Source of the DNA: an uncultured Clostridia bacterium
Lineage (GTDB): Bacteria; Bacillota; Clostridia; Christensenellales; UBA1242
Assembly (NCBI GenBank): GCA_947628205.1
Contig: CANQYX010000007.1
Coordinates: 1 to 39,545, forward strand
Reading direction: 5' to 3'
Length of the DNA stretch: 39,545 bases
Of the stretch, positions 21,601-26,693 are shown in pieces (position 1 is the stretch's first letter; each line of letters opens with the position of its first letter). The notes beneath the pieces were generated by a model. That model was not told where the DNA came from. It saw only the letters and a program-made list of their open reading frames with translations, and did no database searches. The position numbers and the translations under genes are program-made.

Positions 21601-24600
21601 AACCTTGTTGCCATCAACAATTTCGGAAAGTCCGCTTAGCATGCCTTCAAAACTGCCTTCTATTGTATTTTCTAGTTCAAAATCGTTAGTGATTGTGAAA
21701 TTTTTATCTAATTTGCCCGCAATTTTTGCAAAATCGGTTGCGTTTGAAATTGCAAACGGATTTTCAGTTGTTCCGTCGCTAACTCGCAAATATATCGAAC
21801 TAATTGCACGATAAACATCTTCGCTCGCAGAATAACTATCCAAAGCGAACACATCCAACCTATAAATGCCGCCATTAGAAGAGTTATTTGCAACAATTTT
21901 ATATTCGTTGTCGTTGTTGGTTTTTTCTATTCTAATGCTATCGTCATCATCAACCAGAGCATAATCATCAACCGCATTTCCATTGATTGTGGCTTTGTAT
22001 AACTTAAAATCTAATTCTCGCAATTTAAAGGTGTTGTTGTTAGAATTTAAATAACTTGCGTTTGCGTTGAAAAACTTTTCAACAAGGTCGCTATCCAAAT
22101 AGGATATATTCAAATAATAAAGGTCGTTGCCCTCTAAAACTAAATCTTTGCCGCTAATTTCCACGCCCGAAGCAACCGCAGATGTTTGGAAGCGCACAGT
22201 CATAAATTTAGAATCACCAATTTCAAGGCCGAAGTTAGACGCTCTAAACTTAAACTCCAACGCGTCAATTGAGGCTGGGGCGGTTAAAGTTATGTCTATC
22301 TTCCCTTCCAAAATAGTTAAAGTGTTGTTGCCAAAACCGCCAAGCGAATCATTGTAAGTTAAATTTATGTTGTTGTTTTCGACATTTTGTAAAAGTTCAA
22401 CATTTATTTTGTTAGGGTTGTTGTATGTAACCCGTCCGCTACTCGAACTAAAATACAAGGCAGTTGATGGGCTATATAAATCAAAACCAGATTTAGCTTT
22501 ATATGTTAAAGTTGCGTGTGCATATTTTTGCACCACGTCAGAATTTGCTGGCGCATTTATAAACGTTAAAGCGTTTGTGCCTTTTGCATACTCTATATTC
22601 AATTCAATGTCGTCAATTGGAACAAAAACTGCAAATTCAACAGAAATTGGCTCACTAGTTAAAAGTTGAACATAGCCATCCTTTAAAGCGTAATAGTTAA
22701 CAGTAATTTGAACAACTTGTGTGTAATTTGCCCTAGCGCCATGCACGCCAAAAGTTGAGGTTCTAACCTCCTGATTAACATTTGGCAAATTTGTTAGAGA
22801 AACTGCGTTATCTGCAAAACAGTTATATTCGTTGTTCAAATCTTCGTTAGAAAAGGCCACGCGCTGAATTGAATGAACAACATCTATCGAGCGATTAAGC
22901 ACATCTTTGCCCGAAATTGTAAAGTTCACTGTTTTTCCATATACAATTGCAAAATTGAAATGCTCGTTTTCAACGCCATTAACCTTGTAGGCATTTTGTT
23001 CGGAGGATAACGACGTGTTAACATCGAAATTTCCATCCGAAAGGTTTTTTGCTGAAAGTTTAAAGGATTTTTCAAATTTGTTGGCAACAAAAATGTCAAT
23101 TGAAAAATTTTCCAACTCGTTCACATTTGTTAGCTCAAGCGTATATTCATTAAACGTGCCCTCGCCATCATGACCGGAAACTCGGGTTGGCGCAAGTTCG
23201 CTTAAATTAAGCCTATCGCTGTTGTTGTTGAATTTAACCGCGCTTGAATTGATTAAAAAAGCAACCGAACTTGCATCAAAATTTGTGCCAGTATAGTAAA
23301 CGCGCAAATAAACAGAATTTTTTATTCCCACACCTATATCCACCGTGTTGGTGGCGTTAAGCGGTGTGGTGTAGTTGCTGTCTTTAAAAATGTTTACAGC
23401 ATCGGCAGTGTCAACCTGCTTTACTGCCACTGTTATTGTTATGTAAGTTGGAGCTTGCGCCACACCCATAAAGAATTCTGGGTTAGACCTAATGCGCAAA
23501 TTGAATTCTCCATTTGCGGTTAAATCGTTAGCAAACAGCACTTTTAGTGTAGAATTATTTTTAACTTCGTCGCCATTGCTAACAGGTTTTTCCAAATCGT
23601 TAGTTAAAACAAAATTATTTGCCGAATCAATCAATATGCCCTGTTGGTTATTTAGCGGATTTACAATTGAAAGATTAAGCGACAATGCCTGTTGTTTACC
23701 CTTAACCGAATAGATGGTGGCAGCGTATGAATTTTGTTCGTTAGACAGTTCCTCTTCGTTAATTTTTAACGCAGTTGGCAACATCTTTTGGTCTATCGTA
23801 ATTGTTGTTGTGCCAGAATTGGCAACCCCATTGCCAAAATCCAAACCGGTTAATTCTAAAACAAATTTTAAATTTAGGCTGTTTGTAGTTTTATAAGAAA
23901 CAAGAGTTATTGCATATTCATTTTGCTCGGCATCATATTCCAGTTGCAAAGTTTGGTCGTTCAGCAACGCGCCCGATTCAACCGGTCTGTTGTTTTGTGC
24001 ATCGTACAATTTAACCGCATACACCGCCTTGCCATCCGCGGTGTTTACAGGGTTGGAATATGGTCCGTGATAAGGGTTTTCAACCGCCAATTCAACGCGC
24101 GAAAAACGTGTATCAGCACCCGAATAAAGCGTTATTGGAGAGTTAACCACGCTGTCCGTGCCGGCATATTTTACAATTGGCGAAAGGTTAGCATCTTCCA
24201 CCACATAAACATAGAATTTTTTTGTTGCATCGGCTAAATCTGGCCTATCCAAACTTGCAACCTCAACTTCAATTGCGTAACAAGAAAGCGAAAAATTATA
24301 TGTGTCGTTAACATGCAACAATGTGCCTTGGCAATCAACGCTGTTATATAACCTTGAAGTAAGCTCGCTGCCCGCTGGGATAAAATTGCCTGCACCGTCA
24401 AACGAACCAAAACCAGTTACTTTGTAACTAACATTTGTTTGATATGTTAAACTCTTGTTGTTGCTATCCACCGGCAAAAAGGTTAAAATTTTATTTTTAA
24501 ACTCGGCAAGATTTATTGTTCCGCCCACCTTAACAGCTGGCTTTACCGAATTGTTTACCTGAATGCCTTCCAACAAGTTGGACACATTAATATCAAAACT

Positions 24601-25002
24601 AAAAGATTTTTGCGAGTTGGTTTCTAGCACATTTAAATTTAATGGAACAACGCCATTAACGTCAATTTCAAACACCTCGTTTTCTTTAACCACACGCTCG
24701 GCAAAAGTTGTGCCGTTAGAAGTTGTGCGGTTAGAAACGACCAATCTATCTGTCTTGGCATTTGTAACGTCAATTTTTATGTAAAGTTTCGCCCAACCAT
24801 TTGCATCTGTTTGCAAATAGTTTTCGCCCGCGCCATAAAAACAATCAATTCCGTTTGTGCCATCAAGCCAATTGTCCGAATTGGCATTTAAGGCATAATA
24901 AACATGGAATTGCGGATTGCTCTTTTTGCCGCAAGCGGTAAAGCCAAAACATGTGGCCACAAAAAATAATAAAGTTAAAACGCCAAAAATCTTTTTTCTC
25001 AT
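3682..25002 (-). CDS. Giant GLUG-repeat surface lipoprotein (7106 aa)
   Basis: One open frame of 21.3 kb encodes a protein of roughly 0.77 MDa. The N-terminus is a signal peptide with lipobox FTAC, cysteine at residue 24, so it should be exported and lipid-anchored outside the membrane. Residues about 25-1070 are beta-rich, Ig-like material. A recurring unit of the form 'P-x-x-I-x-x-A-x-x-F ... N-D-I-D-L' opens blocks near residues 1080, 2592, 3087 and 3708. Each is followed by GLUG-type repeats such as YVGALAGINEGSI, FGGLVGQNNGVITNS and YAGGIVGYAQGNIAITN; GLUG repeats continue to about 5800. GLUG repeats are known from bacterial surface and adhesin-like proteins and probably form a beta-helix. 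A hydrophobic block (about 6340-6400) precedes a Tyr-rich C-terminal region without LPXTG. The start has GAGGGG upstream and a promoter at 25052-25080. Binding partner unknown; adhesion or structural role is inference. Confidence 0.9.
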   Translation of the reverse strand: MRKKIFGVLTLLFFVATCFGFTACGKKSNPQFHVYYALNANSDNWLDGTNGIDCFYGAGENYLQTDANGWAKLYIKIDVTNAKTDRLVVSNRTTSNGTTFAERVVKENEVFEIDVNGVVPLNLNVLETNSQKSFSFDINVSNLLEGIQVNNSVKPAVKVGGTINLAEFKNKILTFLPVDSNNKSLTYQTNVSYKVTGFGSFDGAGNFIPAGSELTSRLYNSVDCQGTLLHVNDTYNFSLSCYAIEVEVASLDRPDLADATKKFYVYVVEDANLSPIVKYAGTDSVVNSPITLYSGADTRFSRVELAVENPYHGPYSNPVNTADGKAVYAVKLYDAQNNRPVESGALLNDQTLQLEYDAEQNEYAITLVSYKTTNSLNLKFVLELTGLDFGNGVANSGTTTITIDQKMLPTALKINEEELSNEQNSYAATIYSVKGKQQALSLNLSIVNPLNNQQGILIDSANNFVLTNDLEKPVSNGDEVKNNSTLKVLFANDLTANGEFNLRIRSNPEFFMGVAQAPTYITITVAVKQVDTADAVNIFKDSNYTTPLNATNTVDIGVGIKNSVYLRVYYTGTNFDASSVAFLINSSAVKFNNNSDRLNLSELAPTRVSGHDGEGTFNEYTLELTNVNELENFSIDIFVANKFEKSFKLSAKNLSDGNFDVNTSLSSEQNAYKVNGVENEHFNFAIVYGKTVNFTISGKDVLNRSIDVVHSIQRVAFSNEDLNNEYNCFADNAVSLTNLPNVNQEVRTSTFGVHGARANYTQVVQITVNYYALKDGYVQLLTSEPISVEFAVFVPIDDIELNIEYAKGTNALTFINAPANSDVVQKYAHATLTYKAKSGFDLYSPSTALYFSSSSGRVTYNNPNKINVELLQNVENNNINLTYNDSLGGFGNNTLTILEGKIDITLTAPASIDALEFKFRASNFGLEIGDSKFMTVRFQTSAVASGVEISGKDLVLEGNDLYYLNISYLDSDLVEKFFNANASYLNSNNNTFKLRELDFKLYKATINGNAVDDYALVDDDDSIRIEKTNNDNEYKIVANNSSNGGIYRLDVFALDSYSASEDVYRAISSIYLRVSDGTTENPFAISNATDFAKIAGKLDKNFTITNDFELENTIEGSFEGMLSGLSEIVDGNKVYYSKHTLTINLNHINALKDENFIALFQKLSNNAVVQNLNLVVKFDVNNLKSTTGKIYVGALAGINEGSINDVSVSTESVADLTFENLALDDESTLYFGLLVGKNLGNINMLSSSVTATSLSISPSKKSSYDIGLIAGLNDGSIVGEYLGKASLDSVNYTIVANLVVSNKNAPEATFNVGAVAGENAKSISQVIVGGRIVLNGQPSANSYLGGLAGQAHSGSGAEFKGFNKVATLGLDLTNNTGAVAGIVAKSDGVEIYDARIISTKVSFFAGADLNCYGKIKGANLVGGLVADANNTTIANANLENFNAGADGYFYTLESQTNQVASFVYQATECSIDLSFANINLACLETGSNQLVLTSPSSTNESGTYFLGRVQNFNYQNNQYVLNKNSNFVVVYSDDGFYYKKGESLQKFQEYSQLSGEYLLEQLTGDAGEKTKYYLVNDMYMPDGDEGEEAYVLKYKLENLFDESFEPLSPDDIISKDTIYNVKTDWQEFITTQLTAGVSWQDAVGTIENLDAEDEAYYQYAAGKNEIQSEQYFPYLVVNEEESRIVKPTEIKASFNADYVIYINSVVIDENEDDIDFDIPKYNISQILLVDYFERENATSSEEFNSHYIVNKVRNVNGVVEQSGLIDLKVANQDENDFDGGVNFEIVEGKNRAYITSDGEKIVFTAVGVEPVVVRAYSLFNQTAEKYFAFFVQHGSSKLNLNASSINLVPSVEQGIDYELSLHTGGNPVELTVGAENIFKSQKFLTMFDSDLVNFLKLSATGAENSILNLETYEKSVRVSVKDKSSFERSENEEVELAMSLDLTACYGESYFPKIDGANQTKLVGKIKLLVTAYKATQKIEANVIANEVDSESHVKFNVNLLTGYVKENDESGYVLSDTLTIDGNVVSFNEQGKDSLILTFNNNDDVALSNLLSATGVSVAELFDYTISYTYIKEGEIVKGYTYSIELSLKNELNYRYLTNNVNLTLSITSQLNPTATEKDLCAQVDLTFKPTEFKSARFYNYEVTSFNQSATEILQVNAIDTPYISPAEGFGSIMVIHLEPTYALVRNAVLSSSNENGVTLLFTQLIYNKETNSFANLPFSDSNHVSELNLQQFTSYEGEGLPYGYNGVIYVMVNVSERINASKILKATLTVNVEGQDQPIVREKQLTTKYLPGVALEYDNTAKVKDKGNEYLIQEETINRVKITMFGYELNNTPDINFVWNLERDENGNYIYDGFKYDEENGQENLAVIVDKDSKKYDINSFVRHGTLKDYRNLISNEDGSVSFDFDIYTANDIPASFKLTAGLSFAGNKSETKELIFHPVKYILKSVYVNGLNNGVLNTVINNRTRIDLTFRTNNDNADLSDEIYNNLISQFKVDNKTGVQAFAHAFSYSIENFGYGYFDDETIKQFLISYNRDHIYLTALSEVEANITLSIGYSYVRGEDGLYQVKFGLSLTSDLTLPTYSFSLVIRSGTNEFAPTRISDANEFVQKLSAGENEDFILMNDIDLYDYNPNLISANFASLDGNNKVITIHNFSVGSTAENGVAKYGLFTSIGSYTPAGEDTQKSTTLKNVIVNYGELEPLTIIKTDQISSVVFGGLVATVEAGGIVYNCDVMNLSSQQTDVNIVLNGFVGANVTFGGLVGQNNGVITNSRVGRISYDKIMLDVVTQPDESVVKVSAYPINFVLGGKSVEQNDTSTNGFIGVAGGFVGENNGTIASSYFANAGLTNYSKIPQEENLTAGFVAVNNSEGKIRYSYVKALENTIVGIEQANSTGMEIKSMGNGNVAGFVYNNLGEINDCFANTMLTTDSALIAGFVYNNQSGASIKACYAACTLNALHTENQDRFSYAEQPFVGVNERQELLSKGELVNCHYLEPGIVSYNIKEGKPNATALRKDNFRSPNNLNGFVFVNSNKRQESDLGIWSYYIVGSDEMHALPELTSANQIAYSYRYLVSEEENVFANAPSYVLGSKNNPYIIRTAEEYNRVFTGVSTNDEFDEGLHSFTGYVRLINNISFASEVQEQKNAEILTRADFTFGDKLNPDNITSFEGNGMSISDISLDIKGSSLAEENLQKVGLFGEISNAYIKNLNLSFMQFDQVSKTSPIKYSGGLAGTIENSTLINLKLDGNSTTLWGKNFVGGVAGLITGKSLLYNLEVNINVVSDSNIVSGMYYNKNDFAKVMVATDQLKQEQVNNSEILDAEYKEYVNNLSYAGGVAGVLDLSSRSDGENLSNITVDTKNMASRATGSNIEAGFAGGVAGYASAETDAFKLKVYVGTDTAIYGSQAAGGLFAVSLGKITASQVTARESETEQFAYDDAFGNYIKNLADNPDATLDLSQIGNTSLLSSQGYVGGLVGIGITTRIESSYAKSSVELAQTFGGLVGLSVGTTIFHSYAVPYVNLDNTIIEADNPIVQNIGGLIGEATSIQSNSETHKEYVTYAIACLNTQTPKYTDIAYTFSTILTDNAMLKNIINGSVVDAANGKQVNIENKNINYLVANYQTNGVCHVYSNDNPIDSTETLNVFVGRVKNYAQNEETDVFKYDHGEYFALDEIYDTEAETSAQAELFNQVFGDWPTQYWLLNEARYFPLLIKEDVGDYIEIKEAKDLDILVANPSLHYRVMNDIDIRDWKENFNTNWIFDVEFTGTLEGYLGEDEDVTALPRIYNLYVNTIEDNTSGLFRSTKKSTIKNIDFVWTPLDNANSAINVQNNKISTIGGLTCDDNGSKFNNVNVFVGQYNKVNRQIQSVPEYNLVNNSSQMPIQAFGGLVGNAKNTTMESCNFNGNVTANMANADGDVKFGGLIANGSKATDDDGAESRFDNEKFLISDSVVGGEENYRTSFNITVNTCNNAYIGNAFGWVEDAGISRVNVGNNLNDFNARKITTSIDLSSCLNTHIGGFIGYAENSSVSSCEALTNLTVSATSDNVTANIAGLVGRYGGTQAIRNSLAEVDISITEQNLTNLRVAGGVAEIFASGTINLLQNVFTGQINCSEDTNLAASNVYAAGVLAYLHGEGANAYINENFTNVAITVGGVDADEAKSGTTILYAGGIVGYAQGNIAITNCLTAGQIVPLTSNNATTIQVGGIIGSANNINITNSISTSTILLDSIASKAIAHLDVHAILGNTNEEGGEPSIALSNVYYSSDISLVPEELCENATNLSANALTHPIIDSSWVETLVSAGWASLPDGLPYIANLKTKLVNYKILINNDLNELKGYAAGSSVNPIQITATDLQTGNNIKDSYNYYILEENTLSNDIYQSSVKINGVLIASDSEYVYQSANQGSVFDSLDKHSAISNFHLRVADDSTIDLSNGNSGILVTNNAGVIFNCSVQGVGLKVQAGDGGIIAGINDGLISYCYSSAEIVELTANSFGGICYTNNGKILSCYFTGYIDNNSSAAAGITVQLSNTSYIYNCYMAGVVTNLADNALSVYSLKGLGENNYIDVNVNKKDIDEITSNDLGEISNLKTIDTQFLMANESGNKALLQGKWFTTVRKTSNNRYYVDLSASTYGFNYLYPIYNFYKHNGTMQLIVQNYALYTGTGVDDYFVNMDNDLTKNDYLNNITNLISSEEENRIYTHALKVPHLGVLKAVQGIANTVKNESEPIKTNFNYVLIYDINGQISATGGANEYYQWQAIGTTGSQENEFYNIDAEFNGLFISNKFYNFTKPNEESSNKTENLCTVQNLSKQGLFTNINNAYFGYVVFGSMYELENSGAIGVSANGGGQIYVNNLYYLNQAKFTAKDGGYVSAMFGSVDNSATKIVIQDSGFAQHSTFNIVIENANNAGFIVGYFNGGTVNFEGGNNLRIAFASSVNYAGGLVGELRSGNIYGVSSNSAVIILDADSSVQLSNLKLGGIIGHVTSGEIVQAGKNVINKISVYFSPEITVAGLGGLVYEVNNMSVIFDQCEVMLDDSTTFKPTMANFGGANCYFGLICANMVVDSSSAGGIKVYNFNCTQNITIEIVLKDNASFNSDNITNKKLGFGGLIGHTKGGTLTLSLSETLSPTIKVRSANVGGFVGCYEGGLFAFEEDLQYSAEIYGYCNVGGAMGYCSADVTSDSIAKFIDFEDAETDSLNFLNNFSFATLRSFEELTDVTTTLNFYNWGGMFGFLDNAKVADVTNNNQIIVGAIKVDENYYKQQTNPTIYNVGGVAGKVIANEIGAEFTTLGNNGSISVLEGQTGDAGKEGVYRAASLGETGFDVLELSVGSFTFDVGGNYYFAMLPINVGGIFGLSDDAILMKLNNAGEIIGYQNVGGLVGYANNTTISSESISTANVVGVVNVGGAVGTLNNNSTLTANVQANVYGNFNVGGAVGFIVNGSINGAVVGSTGTEQESNTQIVKGIYLKTLHYINIPEGSTAQSGQFNRAAIMFPTNVGGLAGSKAVESSPLTIENNTVQNVLVTSSDEGALIEYDTRDSIVKTFNTSYTISTVNNPFLYKVNENAQTTSNPQINLKNICVIPTSFSKNNEGKIKDDYLVKFDEMRTGFGGFIGSVDSRSVLDNIATNKMNGVDVHAMLGINTGAIYGSYNANYSKAYGDESQSTAHAIETPTLLSDLYVEGAYNIGGIAGNVYTQSGGVDIIAFETETSAEFVHCSANTTIHVQAHRQQSRESLVGIYVGGLFGKLEGKANDMKINGSGLKIEMTTSNSYYAGGLIGCLNGNLGEENSTINSNIVNGGNANETGKPFTINGDDKINFGGLVGMLKKTSSASEPAYVIGWQPYAFTVNTVENRNYYDGETSYDYDDQDENNLYLTAQAYYVNQDTFNISYSRGGASSVGEDVTTDNSRWFGKNSNNPLLEDTFGWAKEYTMFKIVQRNIPQSNNNGAQWDSISVVYDASKITYVATGVNATEWYGKAIDENEAKQILYSYEKAQVDTNLGLQTRAKPISLWDEYVNLYGEADALKKINEHIFFTVYEFGDNNPILYSRMGIASVMKDEKDKFITNAPASDLYVLSQNDIGGEDQPLAICGGQIYYDLAKGARKTSWTTNPDETIDISLEIDPRATNTLSYLPWYYENAVATDQNKYPSIFGWDWTWFTTSEIEVTYSYDILESLEAKNLYAKYEDEINKGSKDVYSFKTPYMIAGVNTGDQNNANIFHNWQKGSNGNEGSWSGNKKKDEALQKITYRLGERNDLSQYDITWHIAGNNNSIEMNRKANFVYKISNSVYGDVWFRFDTVFENWTTNRSDENTYTNDNLSTDGSVFNIMGLVSRDAYNKIHQKVSIPVSGDTFWEAAWRWAAGAAAAIVAALISVGVFVATGGTGAVATVAIVIGYISALTSNGLLITSLVVGLVQHFKVQNTGNVIVQMNTLENRQDLSFGLFADSYTREVKYVKNENGDWVMKVQIDSSVTYKDEHIPNQETGELPYMFYSSTRPTDYYKGYYLVAVNGAAGKSSAESLSDLFEKVPKKDVTINTDGKYEYCGNDEKFKGKDKDLTIVKTYVYENGMYYISAFASTNIYTPSQDFAYNIFNGENCKYNASQFVSDSGIYYVQGQYDSSSGKYTLPNKDLTGNLLVWDRENSNIRNEKDSGSGVGFADFESNVGVPFVTESNITFVPATDEYNTDNENNGYIYRVKDTVRNRLYLGYGYMKGVYYTANGKNVNIGSKVASFSKFSDSDSIEGLTEGVDYIVVTYNDTSHQITDQDGKVTGYQPATAYYKFSSMGTASDAKNYSNGTVQIGEYSPNGLPDNINVNLYPSAFENPYHVNNTGFTYDGNQYFINTNCLEEKNPTGISHKVQYFYYDGGYKVGSYKNQDQLDNGSGIVFTSTAVVSNYDLGLDSDNLGSITIDLYDQSGAQIFAPDNQPITLYYLAANFNSYKNYYLTNSTEAMYKVVNNYKIEGGEEIAIVRTLNGRIKEYTSKVYEIYTLNMEYVVKDGVLMNVDVQFPTANDEDFNRNKYLMNSSLQIYTRYKFTDGKIPWTTANNSNNGNQFTDFDTEHALGWVKEQATGYKYYLFKNNANPNSGSRNTTYLTENVLVTLGGGKNVKTSSLGSANTKSGSFNAK

Positions 25003-25051
25003 TGTCCCCTCATTTTAATTTGCGTTATTGCGCAATTTTTATAATAATTTT

Positions 25052-25080
25052 ATTATATAAAATTAAACAATTTAAGTCAA
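25052..25080 (-). promoter_or_regulatory. Promoter of the giant lipoprotein gene
   Basis: Minus strand: TTGACT at 25080-25075, a 17-base spacer, and TATAAT at 25057-25052. The predicted start is near 25045, leaving an untranslated leader of about 43 bases. Consensus quality suggests appreciable expression. Confidence 0.8.
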
Positions 25081-25412
25081 AACGTTTTGACGAATTTTGT
25101 AGTTTTTTTAATAATTTTTTAATATTTTTTAATCTCTTTAAATAAATTTTGGAAAAATACAAAAAAATGCTTGTTTTGAGGCAAAATGATAATTTATTAA
25201 AAATTTTTAAGATTTTTTATATTTTTGCAAAAAATTTTTATTTTTTTGATTTTTTACGCCATTTTTTGCAATTTTTTAATATTTTTTATTTAATTTTTTA
25301 AATTTTTTATTTTTTTGGTTTTGTCGCAATTTAAAATTTTATTAAACTTTTTAAGTTTTTTTGTAATATTTTGGCAAAACGAAAAATATCTTCCTAATAA
25401 GGAGATATAACT
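25081..25412. other. T-tract-rich spacer upstream of spoIIID
   Basis: No gene is visible. Runs of five to seven T recur from 25204 to 25316, and in the part 25262-25303 they start at 25262, 25272, 25282, 25294 and 25303. That is close to one helical turn apart, so intrinsic DNA curvature is likely. A possible -35-like taatatt (25364-25370) is present, but I could not identify a convincing -10 for sigma-A or sigma-E. Confidence 0.6.
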
Positions 25413-25712
25413 ATGGAACAAATTGTAACCGACAATCAAATTGTACATTTTGCAAATTACATCTTAGATAATCATGCCACAATTAGGGCCACAGCCAAAA
25501 CGTTTAACCTTGCAAAAAGCACGCTGCACAACTATTTAAGCACACGATTAAAACAAATAGATTACAAATTATATAAACAAGTTCAAGAAGTAATGGATGA
25601 AAATTTTAGCGTTAAGCACCTACATGGCGGCGAAAGCACCAAACATAAATATCAGCAATTGAAAAATGAGATTTCCATTTTTGAAGAAACCGAGGCCTTA
25701 TTGGATATTTAA
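25413..25712 (+). CDS. spoIIID: Sporulation transcriptional regulator SpoIIID
   Basis: SpoIIID is a small DNA-binding protein that acts in the mother cell during sporulation, activating and repressing genes of the sigma-E regulon and helping switch to sigma-K. The 99-residue product is close to the B. subtilis length of 93. It has a helix-turn-helix at about residues 24-44 (IRATAKTFNLAKSTLHNYL) and the family signature HLHGGESTKHKY at 69-80, matching HLRGGEATKLKY of the B. subtilis protein. The C-terminal tail is diverged. The start at 25413 has aaggagat at good spacing. It is a single-gene unit on the plus strand, divergent from the giant gene and convergent with the 25734 gene, sharing a terminator with it. 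Identity is secure; that the organism forms spores is inferred from this one gene. Confidence 0.95.
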   Translation: MEQIVTDNQIVHFANYILDNHATIRATAKTFNLAKSTLHNYLSTRLKQIDYKLYKQVQEVMDENFSVKHLHGGESTKHKYQQLKNEISIFEETEALLDI

Positions 25713-25735
25713 AAAAACACCATAAGGTGTTTTTT
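25712..25735. terminator. Bidirectional terminator between spoIIID and the 25734 gene
   Basis: aaaaaacacc (25712-25721) pairs with ggtgtttttt (25726-25735) around ataa. It overlaps the stop codons of both convergent genes by a base or two, a very compact arrangement. Confidence 0.85.
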
Positions 25736-26492
25736 AATTTAATGTTTTAGCAGTATAATTTTCTACAAATTTCAAGTCAGCCGAATTAGATTTTAACAAA
25801 TTTTTAACTTCGTTAATGTTGCCTTCGTTTAGTGCGGCTATCATTTTTAAATTATTTTTATATACAACCAAACGCCTAATATAATCTGCAAATTGAGGGT
25901 CTTGCAAATCCATTTTATCTAAATCTTGCAAATTTAACCTTCCATTAAAGAAATTGTATAGTTGAATGCCCCTATTAACAACATCTTTTTTAGTTAAATT
26001 GTTGTTAGCATATTCGCCCATCATATTAACAATTGTTTCTTTGCCGCCCACAGATGCAACTGCAAAGCCATATAAGTTTAGTTTGTTAGACAAATCCAAG
26101 CCAGCGTCAACTTCCGCGCTTGTGGCGCGTTTGTAAGAATAAGTTTTTTCAATGTCGAAGGGCTGTGGGTTAACTTTGCCATCAAAATCCCTGAACAGTG
26201 CCTTGTCGTCCTTATGCCTTTGGCAGATGGCACGACCGCATGAGTATGGCATAGCAAAGTAATAACTATCATCACTCAACTTGCCATTAATCCCTAAATA
26301 TTTATAAACCTTGTTGCCGTTTTTGTCTTTAACTGCCACCAGCGCATAGCCATCAACAAACTCACCTGCTTCCAACAAGTTAGACACTCTTAAAATTTGT
26401 GTTTCCCCCAATTTGAATTGATATTCAAATGTTCCGTTTTTCGATTTTACCAACCTTGGGTAGTTGGTGGTAACCGATTTTTTTTCTGCCAT
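25734..26492 (-). CDS. Uncharacterised protein, possibly WG-repeat-like
   Basis: No confident family. The 252-residue protein has no signal peptide or membrane segment, so it is probably cytoplasmic. Residues about 47-110 (GYALVAVKDKNGNKVYKYLG, then SYYFAMPYSCGRAICQ and FRDFDGKV) have the rhythm of WG-type beta repeats: 'G-x-A-x-V-x-x-x-x-G-x-x-x-Y-x-x-x-x-G'. The diagnostic Trp-Gly is absent, so this is tentative. The C-terminal 100 residues are helical and polar. The start at 26492 has aaggagga at ideal spacing, and a TTGACA/TAAACT promoter lies 45-75 bases upstream. It follows the second giant gene in the same direction, with no strong terminator between, so read-through is possible. Its stop codon lies inside the terminator shared with spoIIID. 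Confidence 0.8.
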   Translation of the reverse strand: MAEKKSVTTNYPRLVKSKNGTFEYQFKLGETQILRVSNLLEAGEFVDGYALVAVKDKNGNKVYKYLGINGKLSDDSYYFAMPYSCGRAICQRHKDDKALFRDFDGKVNPQPFDIEKTYSYKRATSAEVDAGLDLSNKLNLYGFAVASVGGKETIVNMMGEYANNNLTKKDVVNRGIQLYNFFNGRLNLQDLDKMDLQDPQFADYIRRLVVYKNNLKMIAALNEGNINEVKNLLKSNSADLKFVENYTAKTLN

Positions 26493-26535
26493 AATTCCTC
26501 CTTAACCATTTTAAATACTTTAAAATATTAACAAT

Positions 26536-26564
26536 AGTTTAGCAAAAAATTTCAAAAATGTCAA
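26536..26564 (-). promoter_or_regulatory. Promoter of the 25734-26492 gene
   Basis: Minus strand: TTGACA at 26564-26559, a 17-base spacer, TAAACT at 26541-26536. It lies in the 200-base gap after the second giant gene. Confidence 0.75.
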
Positions 26565-26693
26565 GCATTTATTATTTGCTTTAAGCGCTCTTGAATATTA
26601 TTAGTTTTTTTATGGTTTTTTAATAAATTTGCAGGTTTTTTCATGGTTTTTTGCAAAAATGTTGGGTTATTTTTAAAAATTTTGAACAATACT

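Noticed and set aside
4991-24784. Many plus-strand open frames of 60-109 codons opposite the giant gene
   Set aside because: They are shadows of the giant frame, without ribosome sites or family features.
25364-25400. Sigma-E promoter for spoIIID
   Set aside because: A -35-like taatatt is present, but no acceptable CATACA-like -10 lies at the right distance, so I did not annotate a promoter.
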